Of a stretch of 64,000 bases of DNA, positions 42,209 to 51,270 are shown in pieces. The position numbers and the translations under genes were made by a program. The notes beneath the pieces were generated by a model that saw nothing but the letters and a program-made list of their open reading frames with translations, had not been told where the DNA came from and ran no database searches. The DNA lies in assembly GCA_913043145.1 (NCBI GenBank), contig CAJWLP010000001.1, positions 62,001 to 126,000 of the forward strand. The letters run 5' to 3'. Source of the DNA: an uncultured Bacteroidota bacterium. GTDB taxonomy: Bacteria; Bacteroidota; Bacteroidia; NS11-12g; UBA9320. The first letter of the stretch is position 1; every line of letters begins with the position of its first letter.

Positions 42209-42667
42209 TTGAAAAAGAATCTGTCTGTTTCCAATACCCTAATTATTGTATTGGGAATCTTGTTAATTATCATACTCGTAATTTCTGGTTACAAAACTAA
42301 GTTCAAAGAAGTGGTAATTTCCGATCCTCATAGCAACTCAAAGGTTGATTCATCAAGTTCCGAAATAATAACAGATATTGATCTCAGTATCGATGAAGAA
42401 ATTGATTTGGCTTTAGAAAATATAGAAAAAGGGAAGTCGAACGGAGATATGGCACTTGTTATGAATGAGGGTATAATGAAGCTCTTAACAGTGACGAGAA
42501 AAGATAGTAATAATGTACGTGCTATTTACTATCTGGGTCTGTTCTCTCTTGAATCAGGACAACTTGAAAAAGCCGAAAAAAGATTTGAAAAATTAGTATC
42601 TTTGCAGCCCCAAAACGAAGAGTATGTAAATACTCTGCAAGAAATAAGAAATCAAATAGGAAAATAA
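42209..42667 (+). CDS. Membrane-anchored TPR protein
   Basis: 152 residues with an N-terminal membrane helix (about 9-27, TLIIVLGILLIIILVISGY), an acidic Ser-rich linker and a C-terminal TPR-like pair (VRAIYYLGLFSLESGQLEKAEKRFEKLVSLQPQNEEYVNTLQEI). The start is TTG, KKNLSVSN. Similar small TPR proteins sit between HU and rng in other Bacteroidota; their role is not known to me. Probably a periplasm-facing scaffold. Confidence 0.75.
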   Translation: MKKNLSVSNTLIIVLGILLIIILVISGYKTKFKEVVISDPHSNSKVDSSSSEIITDIDLSIDEEIDLALENIEKGKSNGDMALVMNEGIMKLLTVTRKDSNNVRAIYYLGLFSLESGQLEKAEKRFEKLVSLQPQNEEYVNTLQEIRNQIGK

Positions 42668-42680
42668 ACTATAAAATATT

Positions 42681-42773
42681 ATGCCAAGCGGTAAAAAAAG
42701 AAAAAGACATAAAATAGCTACACACAAGCGAAAAAAACGTCTGAGAAAAAACAGACACAAGAAAAAGAAATAA
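42681..42773 (+). CDS. 30-residue basic protein, AURKAIP1/COX24-like (mS38/bS22 type)
   Basis: A short frame (MPSGKKRKRHKIATHKRKKR, then ten more basic residues). Two thirds of its residues are Lys, Arg or His. The composition and the KRKRHK...HKRKKRLRKNRHKKK layout match the COX24/AURKAIP1 domain found in mitochondrial mS38 and in actinobacterial bS22, both small-subunit ribosomal proteins. I expect a ribosomal role; this is inference. It lies 17 bases before rng and is easily missed because of its length. Confidence 0.8.
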   Translation: MPSGKKRKRHKIATHKRKKRLRKNRHKKKK

Positions 42774-42790
42774 CTTAATTCTTAAGAAAT

Positions 42791-44353
42791 ATGACCTACG
42801 AAATGATTATAGACGTAGGGCGTGAAGGAGAAAGAATAGCTCTTCTTAAGGATAAGAAACTTGTTGAATTACACCAAGAAAAGACCGATTCAGGAAATTT
42901 TTTGGTTGGTGAAATTTATTTAGGTACTGTAAAGAAAATAATGCCCGGACTAAACGCTGCTTTTGTAGACGTTGGTCATGAAAAAGATGCATTTTTACAT
43001 TATCACGATTTAGGACCATACATTAAATCTTGGTTGAAGATAACCAAGGATACAATGAATGGTAAACGAAAAGACGGTGATTTATCACACTTTGATTTAG
43101 AGCCTGAAACAGTTAAGACGGGTAAAATCAACCAGATTTTAAAACGAAATCAACAAATTCTTGTCCAGATTGCAAAAGAGCCAATCTCTTCCAAAGGTCC
43201 TCGATTAACTACTGAAATCTCTATTGCTGGGCGGTATTTTATTCTTGTACCCTTTTATGACACAGTAAATGTTTCAAAAAAAGTAAGCACATTTGACGAA
43301 CGTAAAAGACTGAAAAATTTAGGAAATAGCCTAAAAACTCCCAAATTAGGTCTAATTTGTAGAACAGCTGCAGAACAAAAAGGTGGACAAGATTTACATC
43401 AGGATATCCTAGAACTTCAAAAAAAATGGAATGATATCTTCTTGAAGTTGCCTTCTGCTTCGCCCAGAGACCGTGTTCACGGTGAAGCTCAAAAAAGTTT
43501 TACCATACTCAGAGATTTACTTAGCTATGATTTTGCTACTATAACGGTAAATCAAAAGATGTTGTTCGAGGATATGAAATCCCATTTGTCCAACATTGAT
43601 AAAAAACTTCTAAAGGCTCTAAAGTATTACTCCAGTAAAGAAGATATATTCAGCCATTACGGTATTGATAAACAAATTCAAAGTTCATTTGGTAAAACAG
43701 TTTCTTGTCCAGGAGGATCTTACCTGATTATTGAACATACTGAAGCACTGCATTCAATTGATGTGAATAGTGGGAGCAAACAAGCTCGTTCGTCTAATCA
43801 AGAAGAGAATGCTTTGGCTACAAATTTAGATGCAGCAAAAGAAATAGCAAGACAGTTACGCCTGCGAGACATGGGGGGGATTGTAGTAATTGATTTTATA
43901 GACTTAAGAACCCCAAATTTTAAAAGACAGCTTTATAATACCCTTCGTGATGCAATGGCAGATGATAAAGCCAAGCACACTATTTTGCCTATGAGTAAAT
44001 TTGGTTTGATTCAGATTACTAGACAAAGGGTGAGGCCAGAGATGTCAATAAAGACAGCTGAAAAATGCCCCACATGCTCTGGAACAGGTTCTATTGTTTC
44101 CAGTGTGATGATAGTTGATAATATTGAGAAACATCTTGATCATTTGTTTACTACAGCACCCTATAAACAAATTACGATTGTTACCAATCCTTATCTTGCT
44201 GCATACTTGTTGAAGGGAGTGCCTTCTATGCGAATGAAATGGTACTTTAAGTATAAGAAATGGGTCAATGTTAAATCAGATATTAAGTATGGAATGTTGG
44301 CTTATAGTTTCTTTGATAAGAATAATGAGCTGATTGATACAGATATTCCATAA
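42791..44353 (+). CDS. rng: Ribonuclease G/E family endoribonuclease
   Basis: Single-strand-specific endonuclease in rRNA maturation and mRNA decay. An N-terminal S1 domain (about 38-130, VGEIYLGTVKKIMPGLNAAFVDVG) is followed by the RNase H/DNase I-like catalytic core with IDVNSG (metal-binding Asp) and GGIVVIDFIDL (second Asp). The zinc-link CPTCSGTG is intact. At 520 residues it has no long RNase E-type scaffold tail, so RNase G is the better name. rlmH follows with no gap. Confidence 0.95.
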   Translation: MTYEMIIDVGREGERIALLKDKKLVELHQEKTDSGNFLVGEIYLGTVKKIMPGLNAAFVDVGHEKDAFLHYHDLGPYIKSWLKITKDTMNGKRKDGDLSHFDLEPETVKTGKINQILKRNQQILVQIAKEPISSKGPRLTTEISIAGRYFILVPFYDTVNVSKKVSTFDERKRLKNLGNSLKTPKLGLICRTAAEQKGGQDLHQDILELQKKWNDIFLKLPSASPRDRVHGEAQKSFTILRDLLSYDFATITVNQKMLFEDMKSHLSNIDKKLLKALKYYSSKEDIFSHYGIDKQIQSSFGKTVSCPGGSYLIIEHTEALHSIDVNSGSKQARSSNQEENALATNLDAAKEIARQLRLRDMGGIVVIDFIDLRTPNFKRQLYNTLRDAMADDKAKHTILPMSKFGLIQITRQRVRPEMSIKTAEKCPTCSGTGSIVSSVMIVDNIEKHLDHLFTTAPYKQITIVTNPYLAAYLLKGVPSMRMKWYFKYKKWVNVKSDIKYGMLAYSFFDKNNELIDTDIP

Positions 44354-44818
44354 ATGGGCTTAAAACTTATAGTTGTAGGAAAAACTAAAACACTTTTTTT
44401 TGAGCAAAGCGAAAAAGAGTATTTGAAACGACTAAATAAGTACTGTAGACTGAACTATATAGCAGTTTCATCTTCCAAAAAGTCGTATGTTAAAGATGTT
44501 TGTTTAAAAATGGAAGAAGAGCAGATTCTTAAAAATATTAACAATCAAGATTTTGTAATTTTATTAGACGAGAAGGGGAAGCAGTTTTCCAGTCGAGATT
44601 TTGCACATCAAATTAATGAAAGATTAATTCGTGATTCAAACATAACCTTTGTAATTGGAGGGGCATTTGGGTTTTCTGAAAAAATCTATCAACGATCTAA
44701 TTTAATCTGGAGCTTGTCATCACTTACTTTTCCTCATCATATGGTTAGGACTATTTTTTTAGAGCAATTGTACAGAGCCTTTACTATCCTCAAGGGAGAG
44801 CAGTATCATAATGATTGA
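44354..44818 (+). CDS. rlmH: 23S rRNA pseudouridine-1915 N3-methyltransferase RlmH
   Basis: SPOUT-fold methyltransferase acting on assembled 70S ribosomes. LKLIVVGKTKTLFFEQSEKEYLKRL at the N-terminus, ILLDEKGKQFSSRDFA, FVIGGAFGFSE (SAM knot) and the C-terminal SLTFPHHMVRTIFLEQLYRAFTILKGEQYH are diagnostic. 154 residues, the usual length. Confidence 0.96.
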   Translation: MGLKLIVVGKTKTLFFEQSEKEYLKRLNKYCRLNYIAVSSSKKSYVKDVCLKMEEEQILKNINNQDFVILLDEKGKQFSSRDFAHQINERLIRDSNITFVIGGAFGFSEKIYQRSNLIWSLSSLTFPHHMVRTIFLEQLYRAFTILKGEQYHND

Positions 44819-44874
44819 AGAACTTTTTTATTTTCATAATCTCACATAAACTTATAATTATTCGCAAACTTTGA

Positions 44875-44882
44875 TATGTTTG
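44875..44882 (+). promoter_or_regulatory. Possible -7 box of the 93-residue protein gene
   Basis: TATGTTTG matches TAnnTTTG, 91 bases before the ATG at 44974, so the leader would be long by the standards of this window. Confidence 0.35.
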
Positions 44883-44973
44883 TAGCGTTTTGTATTGGAA
44901 TGACGTTATGAGGCGTTTTTTATACAGACAGTTGATAGTTTTAAATAGAAAGCCCAAAAATATATAAAATACC

Positions 44974-45255
44974 ATGGGGAAAAAGAGTAAAGAAAAGCCA
45001 GAAGAGAAAAGAAAAATGGGTAGACCGCCCACCAAACCCGTTACTAAAAGACCTGCTTATTATGTGAACGTCAAAGTAAGTAATTCAATGAACTATCAAA
45101 CGACTAACGTTCTAATCAGTAAAGACACAATACCAGAAATTAAGCAGTTGATTGCCAGGTCGCCGCAAAAGGTTGAGTTATTAGGTTACTGGAATGGTAA
45201 GTCATTTGATAAAGTTCCTGAACTTGAGGAGTTTATTAAAAATAGACAGAAATAA
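44974..45255 (+). CDS. Small basic protein with AT-hook-like N-terminus
   Basis: 93 residues, family not recognised. Residues 1-27 are very basic and contain KRKMGRPPTKP, an AT-hook-like GRP core suited to minor-groove binding. Residues ~28-93 look like a small alpha/beta domain: YYVNVKVSN, YQTTNVLIS, IPEIKQLIARSP, KVELLGYWNGKSFD. No signal peptide. It stands alone between rlmH and a strong terminator, so it is a separate transcription unit. A chromatin-type or regulatory role is a guess. Confidence 0.72.
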   Translation: MGKKSKEKPEEKRKMGRPPTKPVTKRPAYYVNVKVSNSMNYQTTNVLISKDTIPEIKQLIARSPQKVELLGYWNGKSFDKVPELEEFIKNRQK

Positions 45256-45278
45256 ATTTACTCAATTAAAAAAATTAC

Positions 45279-45305
45279 AAGGAGTGTTTGACACTCCTTT
45301 TTTTA
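45279..45305 (+). terminator. Rho-independent terminator
   Basis: AAGGAGTGT/ACACTCCTT stem with a TTG loop, followed by a run of T's. It ends just before the MFS gene and closes the 93-residue gene's transcript. Confidence 0.92.
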
Positions 45306-45312
45306 TTTAATT

Positions 45313-46485
45313 ATGCTTCAGCGATATACAATACAGTTTTGGCTTCTATGCTTGAGTACGCTTTTATTTTTTTTTAGTTTTACGATAATCATTCCCGAGT
45401 TGCCTGATTACATAACGTCTTTAGGTGGGGGAGATTATAAAGGGTTTACAATAGGTTTATTTACAATATCCGCAGGATTATCTCGTCCTATTAGTGGTAA
45501 ACTAGCAGATTTAATTGGTCGAAGGCCTGTAATGATTTTTGGAGGGCTAGTTTGTGTGGTTGTTTCTTTTTTTTACCCATTGTTTAGTAGTGTCTTTGGT
45601 TTTTTATTTCTTCGGTTTATTCATGGAATGAGTACAGGTTTTATGCCAACAGGGACAGTGGCTTATATTGCTGATATAGTCCCTTCAGATAGGAGGGGAG
45701 AGGCAATGGGTCTTGTTGGAGTAATGAATAATGTAGGTTTAATGTCGGGGAATGCTTTAAGTACGAGTATTGTCTCCATGATAGGACTAAATAACTTATT
45801 TCTATTATCTGGTCTCATCTCACTACTATCTATTTCAATTATTTTTTGGATGAAAGAAACACTGCCTTATCCACAAAAATTATCGTTTAAATCATTTCAT
45901 GTGAAACTAAGTGATTTTTGGGATAATAGAGCAAAAGAACCAGCGATTGTTATGCTACTTAGCGTTACAGTTTTCGGAACAATTATCACATTGATACCCG
46001 ACTATTCCGTTGGATTAGGCATAAAAAACAAAGGTTTATTTGTTTCAATAATGACCATTTCAACTGTAATGGTGAGGCTTTTTACAGCAAAATTTTCCGA
46101 CAAATATGGTCGACTAATAAGTTGTAAAATAGGTACATCTTTGTATTTAGTAGCTTGTTCACTTTTGATGTTTAGGCAGATAGATTTGTTTTATACCTCT
46201 GCAATTATTTGTGGGCTGGCCTCCGGAATCAACACGCCAGCCATATTTGCATGGGTAGTAGATGTTGCAAAAGGTAAGAATTTAGGTAGATCTGTTGCTA
46301 CCCTATTCATAGCATTGGAAGCAGGAATTACAATAGGAGCCTTCTCTAGTGCATATATCTACGATAATGTATTTTCAAATTTTACCTATGTATTTATGTT
46401 TTTAAGTTGCATAATTTTATTGGCCATGGGATACTTATTTTTTGGTGTTACAAATACAAAAATATCAAACGAAAACACCTTGTAA
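45313..46485 (+). CDS. MFS transporter
   Basis: Major facilitator of 390 residues with twelve predicted membrane helices. Motif A is visible between helices 2 and 3 (GKLADLIGRRPVMI) and a weaker copy in the second half (AKFSDKYGRLI). The segment GIADIVPSDRRGEAMG-like (here YIADIVPSDRRGEAMGLVG) is typical of drug or small-molecule efflux members. Substrate unknown. The start lies eight bases behind the terminator, so its promoter must overlap the preceding gene or lie within the terminator region. Confidence 0.88.
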   Translation: MLQRYTIQFWLLCLSTLLFFFSFTIIIPELPDYITSLGGGDYKGFTIGLFTISAGLSRPISGKLADLIGRRPVMIFGGLVCVVVSFFYPLFSSVFGFLFLRFIHGMSTGFMPTGTVAYIADIVPSDRRGEAMGLVGVMNNVGLMSGNALSTSIVSMIGLNNLFLLSGLISLLSISIIFWMKETLPYPQKLSFKSFHVKLSDFWDNRAKEPAIVMLLSVTVFGTIITLIPDYSVGLGIKNKGLFVSIMTISTVMVRLFTAKFSDKYGRLISCKIGTSLYLVACSLLMFRQIDLFYTSAIICGLASGINTPAIFAWVVDVAKGKNLGRSVATLFIALEAGITIGAFSSAYIYDNVFSNFTYVFMFLSCIILLAMGYLFFGVTNTKISNENTL

Positions 46486-46608
46486 GTTTGAATTTTTCAT
46501 GGGTTAAAATAATAACCCTAATCGTACCTAATTAAGGGCTATTCTGGAGACATCAAAAAGAAGATTTTTTTTTTTCGTTTTAAGGTATTTTTTCTTTAAT
46601 CAAAAGAA

Positions 46609-46616
46609 TACATTTG
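46609..46616 (+). promoter_or_regulatory. -7 box of the nqr operon
   Basis: TACATTTG matches TAnnTTTG, 22 bases before the nqrA ATG. The 150-base gap upstream also has the weak inverted repeat GGGTTA/TAACCC (46501-46518), not followed by T's. Confidence 0.55.
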
Positions 46617-46638
46617 CATCAAAATTCAACAAATTTCC

Positions 46639-47988
46639 ATGGGCAAAAACGTGAAAATCAAACGAGGAATGGATATCCCATTAGAAGGCAAACCTTCTAC
46701 CCATATTCATGCCATTTCTTCTTCAACAACTTTTGCAATAAAACCAACGGACTTTAAAGGTTTAATTCCAAAATTGAGGATTAAACAAGGAGAAGAAGTG
46801 AGCGTTGGTGATTGCTTGTTTACGGATAAAAAGAACGATAAAATATGTTTTACATCACCTGTTAGTGGTGAAGTTGCGGAGATTGTTCGTGGAGATAGAA
46901 GAGCAATTACTGCAATTAAAATTTTAGCTGATTCATCAGAATACAAATTCAAGGAGTTTGATATTCAAAATTATCCTTCCAAGAATGTAGATGAGATTAA
47001 AGCGATTTTACTTGAGTCAGGATTGTGGCCGTTTATCACTCAAAGACCCTACGGTGTCATAGCTGATACTGAAGTGACACCAAAATCTATTCACGTATCT
47101 GGGTTTGATTCATCACCACTTGCTGCTGATCTTGGTGTTTCATTGAGAGGTCAAGAATCTCAACTTGAGACGGGTTTTAAGATTTTGAATATGTTGAGCG
47201 AAGGTGGGGTGTATTTGAACTTGCATGCAAAAAAAGACAACACCATTTACCAAAATATCAAAGATGTTAACGTTAGTTATTTTGATGGTCCTCATCCTAG
47301 TGGTCTTGTTGGAGTTCAGATTAACAACTTGGATCCCATAAATAAGGGGGATATTGTTTGGACCATAAAGCCTCAGCATGTTGCTTTCATTGGAAAATTG
47401 TTTGAAACAGGTAAGCTAGACTTTGAACAAAATATTGTAATCGCTGGGTCTGAAGTTAAAGAACCGGCATATTACACAACAAGACTTGGAGCTTCTGTGG
47501 ATAGTCTGATGAATGATAATTATAAATCTGAAAATGTAAGAGTAATCAGTGGTAATGTTCTTACAGGAACGAAAATTGACAAAGATGGGTATCTTGGTTT
47601 TTTTGATAATCAAGTAACAGTTATTCCAGAGGGAAATCAGTATGAGTTACTCGGTTGGTTATTTCCGTCTTATGCAAGACCTACATTAAGTCCCTCATTG
47701 CCAATATCAAAGTATCTTAAAAAGTCGTTTAATGTAAACACCAACCCTCACGGTGAGCCCAGAGCATACGTGGTAACCGGTCAGTATGAAAAAGTATTAC
47801 CCATGGATATTATGCCCCAGCAATTAATAAAAGCTGTGATGGCAAAAGATTTAGAGCTAATGGAAAATTTAGGCATATATGAAGTTATAGAGGAGGATAT
47901 GGCCTTATGTGAGTTTGTATGTACTTCGAAGATAAATGTTCAACAAGTCCTTTCAGAAGGATTAGAATTAATGGCAGAAGAAAGTTAA
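46639..47988 (+). CDS. nqrA: Na+-translocating NADH:quinone reductase subunit A
   Basis: Cytosol-facing subunit of the Na+-NQR sodium pump, proposed quinone-binding partner of NqrB. Opens with VKIKRGMDIPLEGKPS and has a lipoyl-like fold (ITAIKI region), GQESQLETGFKIL, PHPSGLVGVQI, and GWLFPSYARPTLSPSLP near the end. 449 residues, normal. First gene of six in the order A-B-C-D-E-F. Confidence 0.96.
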   Translation: MGKNVKIKRGMDIPLEGKPSTHIHAISSSTTFAIKPTDFKGLIPKLRIKQGEEVSVGDCLFTDKKNDKICFTSPVSGEVAEIVRGDRRAITAIKILADSSEYKFKEFDIQNYPSKNVDEIKAILLESGLWPFITQRPYGVIADTEVTPKSIHVSGFDSSPLAADLGVSLRGQESQLETGFKILNMLSEGGVYLNLHAKKDNTIYQNIKDVNVSYFDGPHPSGLVGVQINNLDPINKGDIVWTIKPQHVAFIGKLFETGKLDFEQNIVIAGSEVKEPAYYTTRLGASVDSLMNDNYKSENVRVISGNVLTGTKIDKDGYLGFFDNQVTVIPEGNQYELLGWLFPSYARPTLSPSLPISKYLKKSFNVNTNPHGEPRAYVVTGQYEKVLPMDIMPQQLIKAVMAKDLELMENLGIYEVIEEDMALCEFVCTSKINVQQVLSEGLELMAEES

Positions 47989-47989
47989 T

Positions 47990-49171
47990 ATGAAGTTTTT
48001 AAGAGATCAAATTGATAAGTTAAAGCCGACCTTTTCTGAAGGGGGTAAGTTGAGTTTTTTACATTCAACTTTTGATGCATTTGAAACATTCCTATTCGTT
48101 CCTAACCATACTACCCAAAGTGGATCTCACATTCGTGACGGAATTGATCTGAAACGAACCATGTTCATTGTGATTATTGCAATGCTACCTGCATTGATGT
48201 TTGGCCTTTGGAATGTTGGTCACCAACAGTCACTCGCCCTAACAGGTGCCGATGGGTCTTTGTGGGATAATTTCTTTGTTGGATTAATCCAGACGTTACC
48301 TATTATAATCGTTTCTTATGGTGTAGGTTTAGGTATAGAGATGGGATTTGCTCAGTTTAGAGGTCATCCAGTTAATGAGGGTTTCCTTGTTACAGGGATG
48401 CTTATTCCGTTGTGTATGCCACCTGATGTTCCTTTGTGGATGGTAGGTTTAGCTACGGCATTTTCAGTAGTAATTGGAAAAGAAGTTTTTGGTGGTACAG
48501 GCATGAATCTACTAAATCCTGCTCTTACAGCACGAATGTTTTTGTACATAGGATACCCCTCCAGTATGAGTGGGGATTCTGTTTGGACATTCCTACCTGA
48601 GGGGTCAAAAACAGTGGATGGCTATTCTGGAGCAACCAATCTTGGTGAGCTTGCTTCAGCGACTGCTGAGGGAAAACCTTGGAGCGATGATATTTTATCA
48701 GCAAGTATTATGGATAGCTTTTGGGGTAACATTCAAGGATCAATTGGTGAGACTTCGGTTGTTGCTTGTCTCATTGGTGCAGTTATTCTTATATCTGCTG
48801 GTGTGGGTAGCTGGAAAATCATGGTAAGTACGATTTTAGGAGGCCTTTTTATGGGTTGGATATTTAATATTTCTGTTGCAGATGGAGCCTACATGGACAT
48901 GCCAGCCTACTATCACTTAATTATTGGTGGTTTCATGTTTGGAGCAATTTTTATGACTACAGATCCCGTATCTGCAGCTCAGACAGAAAAAGGTAAATGG
49001 ATTTACGGTTTCTTAATTGGTGTTCTAACCGTCCTTATTCGGGTTTTCAATCCAGGATATCCAGAAGGAATTATGATGGCAATTCTTCTTATGAATGTTT
49101 TTGCACCTCTTATCGACTATTATGTAGTTCAGTCTAACATTAAAACAAGATTAAATCGTGTCAAAGTTTAA
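47990..49171 (+). CDS. nqrB: Na+-NQR subunit B (covalent FMN, riboflavin)
   Basis: Membrane subunit with about ten helices. The flavinylation site for ApbE is visible as DGYSGAT, Thr216 carrying FMN by phosphoester. Other segments: DLKRTMFIVIIAMLPALMFGLWN, TGMLIPLCMPPDVPLW, GGTGMNLLNPALTARMFLY, FMTTDPVSAAQTEKG. 393 residues. It follows nqrA by one base and overlaps nqrC by 14. Confidence 0.96.
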   Translation: MKFLRDQIDKLKPTFSEGGKLSFLHSTFDAFETFLFVPNHTTQSGSHIRDGIDLKRTMFIVIIAMLPALMFGLWNVGHQQSLALTGADGSLWDNFFVGLIQTLPIIIVSYGVGLGIEMGFAQFRGHPVNEGFLVTGMLIPLCMPPDVPLWMVGLATAFSVVIGKEVFGGTGMNLLNPALTARMFLYIGYPSSMSGDSVWTFLPEGSKTVDGYSGATNLGELASATAEGKPWSDDILSASIMDSFWGNIQGSIGETSVVACLIGAVILISAGVGSWKIMVSTILGGLFMGWIFNISVADGAYMDMPAYYHLIIGGFMFGAIFMTTDPVSAAQTEKGKWIYGFLIGVLTVLIRVFNPGYPEGIMMAILLMNVFAPLIDYYVVQSNIKTRLNRVKV

Positions 49172-49895
49172 TAAAAATAGTAATAATTATATAATAACCT
49201 ATGCTGTTATTATGACATTAGTTTTCGGTTCTGTTTTGGCTGTTGTAGCCATGGTTCTTAAACCAAAGCAGGATATGGAGGTATTATTAGAGAAGCAAAA
49301 TTTTATACTCAAAGCAGCTTTAGGAGAGGAAACTATCAAATCAATGAGTGATGAAGAAGTTACTCGTTTATATACAGAAACAGTAGTAGCTGATGTAGTT
49401 AAATCATCAGGAGACCTTGTTGAAACAGAGGAAGCAAGTGTTAATGTTTTTAAGGAATACAAAAAACCTAAAGATATTAGAAACCTCCCTGTTTATAAAA
49501 TTTATGAAACCAAGGAGAAGAAAGATGTTGTCTCCTATGTTTTCCCAGTTTATGGAAAAGGACTATGGGATTTCATATGGGGATATGTAGCCATTAAGTC
49601 TGATTTAGAGACAGTATCTGGCGTTGTATTTGATCACAAAGGAGAAACACCAGGACTTGGTGCGAGAATTACAGATGCTGAAGTTCAAAGCCGATTCATA
49701 GGTAAGAAGATTGTTAATGCCGATGGTGCAATGAGCGTACCATATTTTGAGAAAGGAGAGGGAAATGATTACTCCAATAATCCTCAACAAGTTGATGGAC
49801 TCAGTGGAGCCACCATAACAGCTAATGGAGTAAGTAGTATGCTAGAAAGCTATTTATTGTTATACAAACCATTTATTTTATCCAATAAAAAATGA
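49158..49895 (+). CDS. nqrC: Na+-NQR subunit C (covalent FMN)
   Basis: One N-terminal membrane helix (about 10-32) and a periplasmic FMN-binding domain. Flavinylation motif DGLSGATITANG with Thr219 as acceptor. GYVAIKSDLETVSGVVFDHKGETPGLGARI is the family's central block. 245 residues. It overlaps nqrD by four bases. Confidence 0.95.
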   Translation: MSKFNKNSNNYIITYAVIMTLVFGSVLAVVAMVLKPKQDMEVLLEKQNFILKAALGEETIKSMSDEEVTRLYTETVVADVVKSSGDLVETEEASVNVFKEYKKPKDIRNLPVYKIYETKEKKDVVSYVFPVYGKGLWDFIWGYVAIKSDLETVSGVVFDHKGETPGLGARITDAEVQSRFIGKKIVNADGAMSVPYFEKGEGNDYSNNPQQVDGLSGATITANGVSSMLESYLLLYKPFILSNKK

Positions 49896-50554
49896 GTACA
49901 GAAACACTAGAAAAAGAAGTTAATGAGGTCAAAAAAACCTCAGAACCGCTTCTCAGCAAAAAAAGAAGGACACTTCTAACAAACCCACTGGATGAAGATA
50001 ATCCAATAACCATTCAGGTGCTAGGAATTTGTTCGGCTCTTGCGGTGACAGTTGCCCTCAAGCCTACAATGGTTATGGCTATCGCTGTAACAGCAGTTTT
50101 AGTACTTGCTAATGTTGTTATTTCAGCTTTAAGGAATACAATTCCAAATCGAATTCGAATTATTGTTCAATTGGTTGTTGTAGCATCATTAGTTGCTATT
50201 GTAGATCAAGTATTAAAAGCATATAGTTATGATGTATGGAAAGAACTTTCTGTATTCATTGGTTTGATTATTACCAATTGTATTGTTATGGGAAGATTAG
50301 AGGCGTTTGCATTAGGCAATAAACCATGGGATGCTATGCTTGACGGTTTAGGCAACTCATTTGGCTATGCTTGGATTATTTTAGCCATAGCATTTTTTAG
50401 AGAACTTACGGGAAGCGGAAAGTTATTTGGTATAAAAGTTCTTCCAGATGAATACATTGGTAATGGAGTCATGATGTCGCCTGCTGGGGCTTGTATTCTT
50501 TTAGGAGTATTAATTTGGATTATTAGAAGTAGAAACGGATACGTAGAAGATTAA
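49892..50554 (+). CDS. nqrD: Na+-NQR subunit D
   Basis: Six-helix membrane subunit related to RnfE. After a ~25-residue polar start come [54 protein letters not shown], and [32 protein letters not shown], which hold the half-helices that ligate the intramembrane iron centre with NqrE. The Cys in TNCIVMGR is present. 220 residues. Confidence 0.95.
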   Translation: MSTETLEKEVNEVKKTSEPLLSKKRRTLLTNPLDEDNPITIQVLGICSALAVTVALKPTMVMAIAVTAVLVLANVVISALRNTIPNRIRIIVQLVVVASLVAIVDQVLKAYSYDVWKELSVFIGLIITNCIVMGRLEAFALGNKPWDAMLDGLGNSFGYAWIILAIAFFRELTGSGKLFGIKVLPDEYIGNGVMMSPAGACILLGVLIWIIRSRNGYVED

Positions 50555-50556
50555 AC

Positions 50557-51267
50557 ATGGAAAATTTACTAAACATATTTGTTAAATCGATTTTCATCGA
50601 CAACATGATTTTTGCCTATTTCCTAGGTATGTGCTCATACTTAGCTGTATCAAAAAAATATAAAACTGCCGCTGGACTTGGAATGGCCGTAATATTTGTA
50701 TTAGGAATAACAATCCCGTTAAACTGGTTGGCTTATAATTTTCTATTGAAGGAAGGAGCATTAACTTGGATCAGTGAGGATTTTGCATCAATTGATTTGG
50801 AGGTGCTTAAGTTCATTGTTTTCATTGCTATCGTTGCTGCGTTCGTGCAACTTACAGAGATGGCTGTTGAAAAATTCTCGCCTTCATTATATAACTCACT
50901 AGGAATATTCCTTCCACTTATTGCTGTAAACTGCTCGATCTTAGGAGGTGCATTATTCTTGCCAACAAGGGATTATGAATTTGTTGAGGCTATAACCTTT
51001 AGTTTAGGTTCAGGTATAGGATGGTTTCTAGCCGTAGTTTCTCTCGCTGCTATACGCGAAAAAATGGCTTATGCTGATGTTCCAAAACCACTTAGAGGTC
51101 TTGGTATTACATTCATTATAGTTGGTCTAATGGCTTTCGGATTTATGAGTTTTGGAGGGTTTGAACTTCCATTTAAAAATAAAGAACAACAACAAGCTGA
51201 ACTTGAAAAGACTTCTCAAAATACGGAGGATGTTAAGGAAGTATCAGTTGCAAATTTTTCAGAATAA
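50557..51267 (+). CDS. nqrE: Na+-NQR subunit E
   Basis: Six-helix membrane subunit, inverted-topology partner of Nqr[24 protein letters not shown] and [15 protein letters not shown] carry the two Cys regions for the intramembrane [2Fe-2S] centre. The C-terminus has an extra ~25 residues after FELPFKNK, polar and Glu/Gln-rich ([19 protein letters not shown]), beyond the usual end. 236 residues. Confidence 0.94.
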   Translation: MENLLNIFVKSIFIDNMIFAYFLGMCSYLAVSKKYKTAAGLGMAVIFVLGITIPLNWLAYNFLLKEGALTWISEDFASIDLEVLKFIVFIAIVAAFVQLTEMAVEKFSPSLYNSLGIFLPLIAVNCSILGGALFLPTRDYEFVEAITFSLGSGIGWFLAVVSLAAIREKMAYADVPKPLRGLGITFIIVGLMAFGFMSFGGFELPFKNKEQQQAELEKTSQNTEDVKEVSVANFSE

Positions 51268-51270
51268 AAA

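Noticed and set aside
46501-46518. GGGTTA/TAACCC inverted repeat after the MFS gene as a terminator
   Set aside because: The stem is only six bases and no T tract follows.
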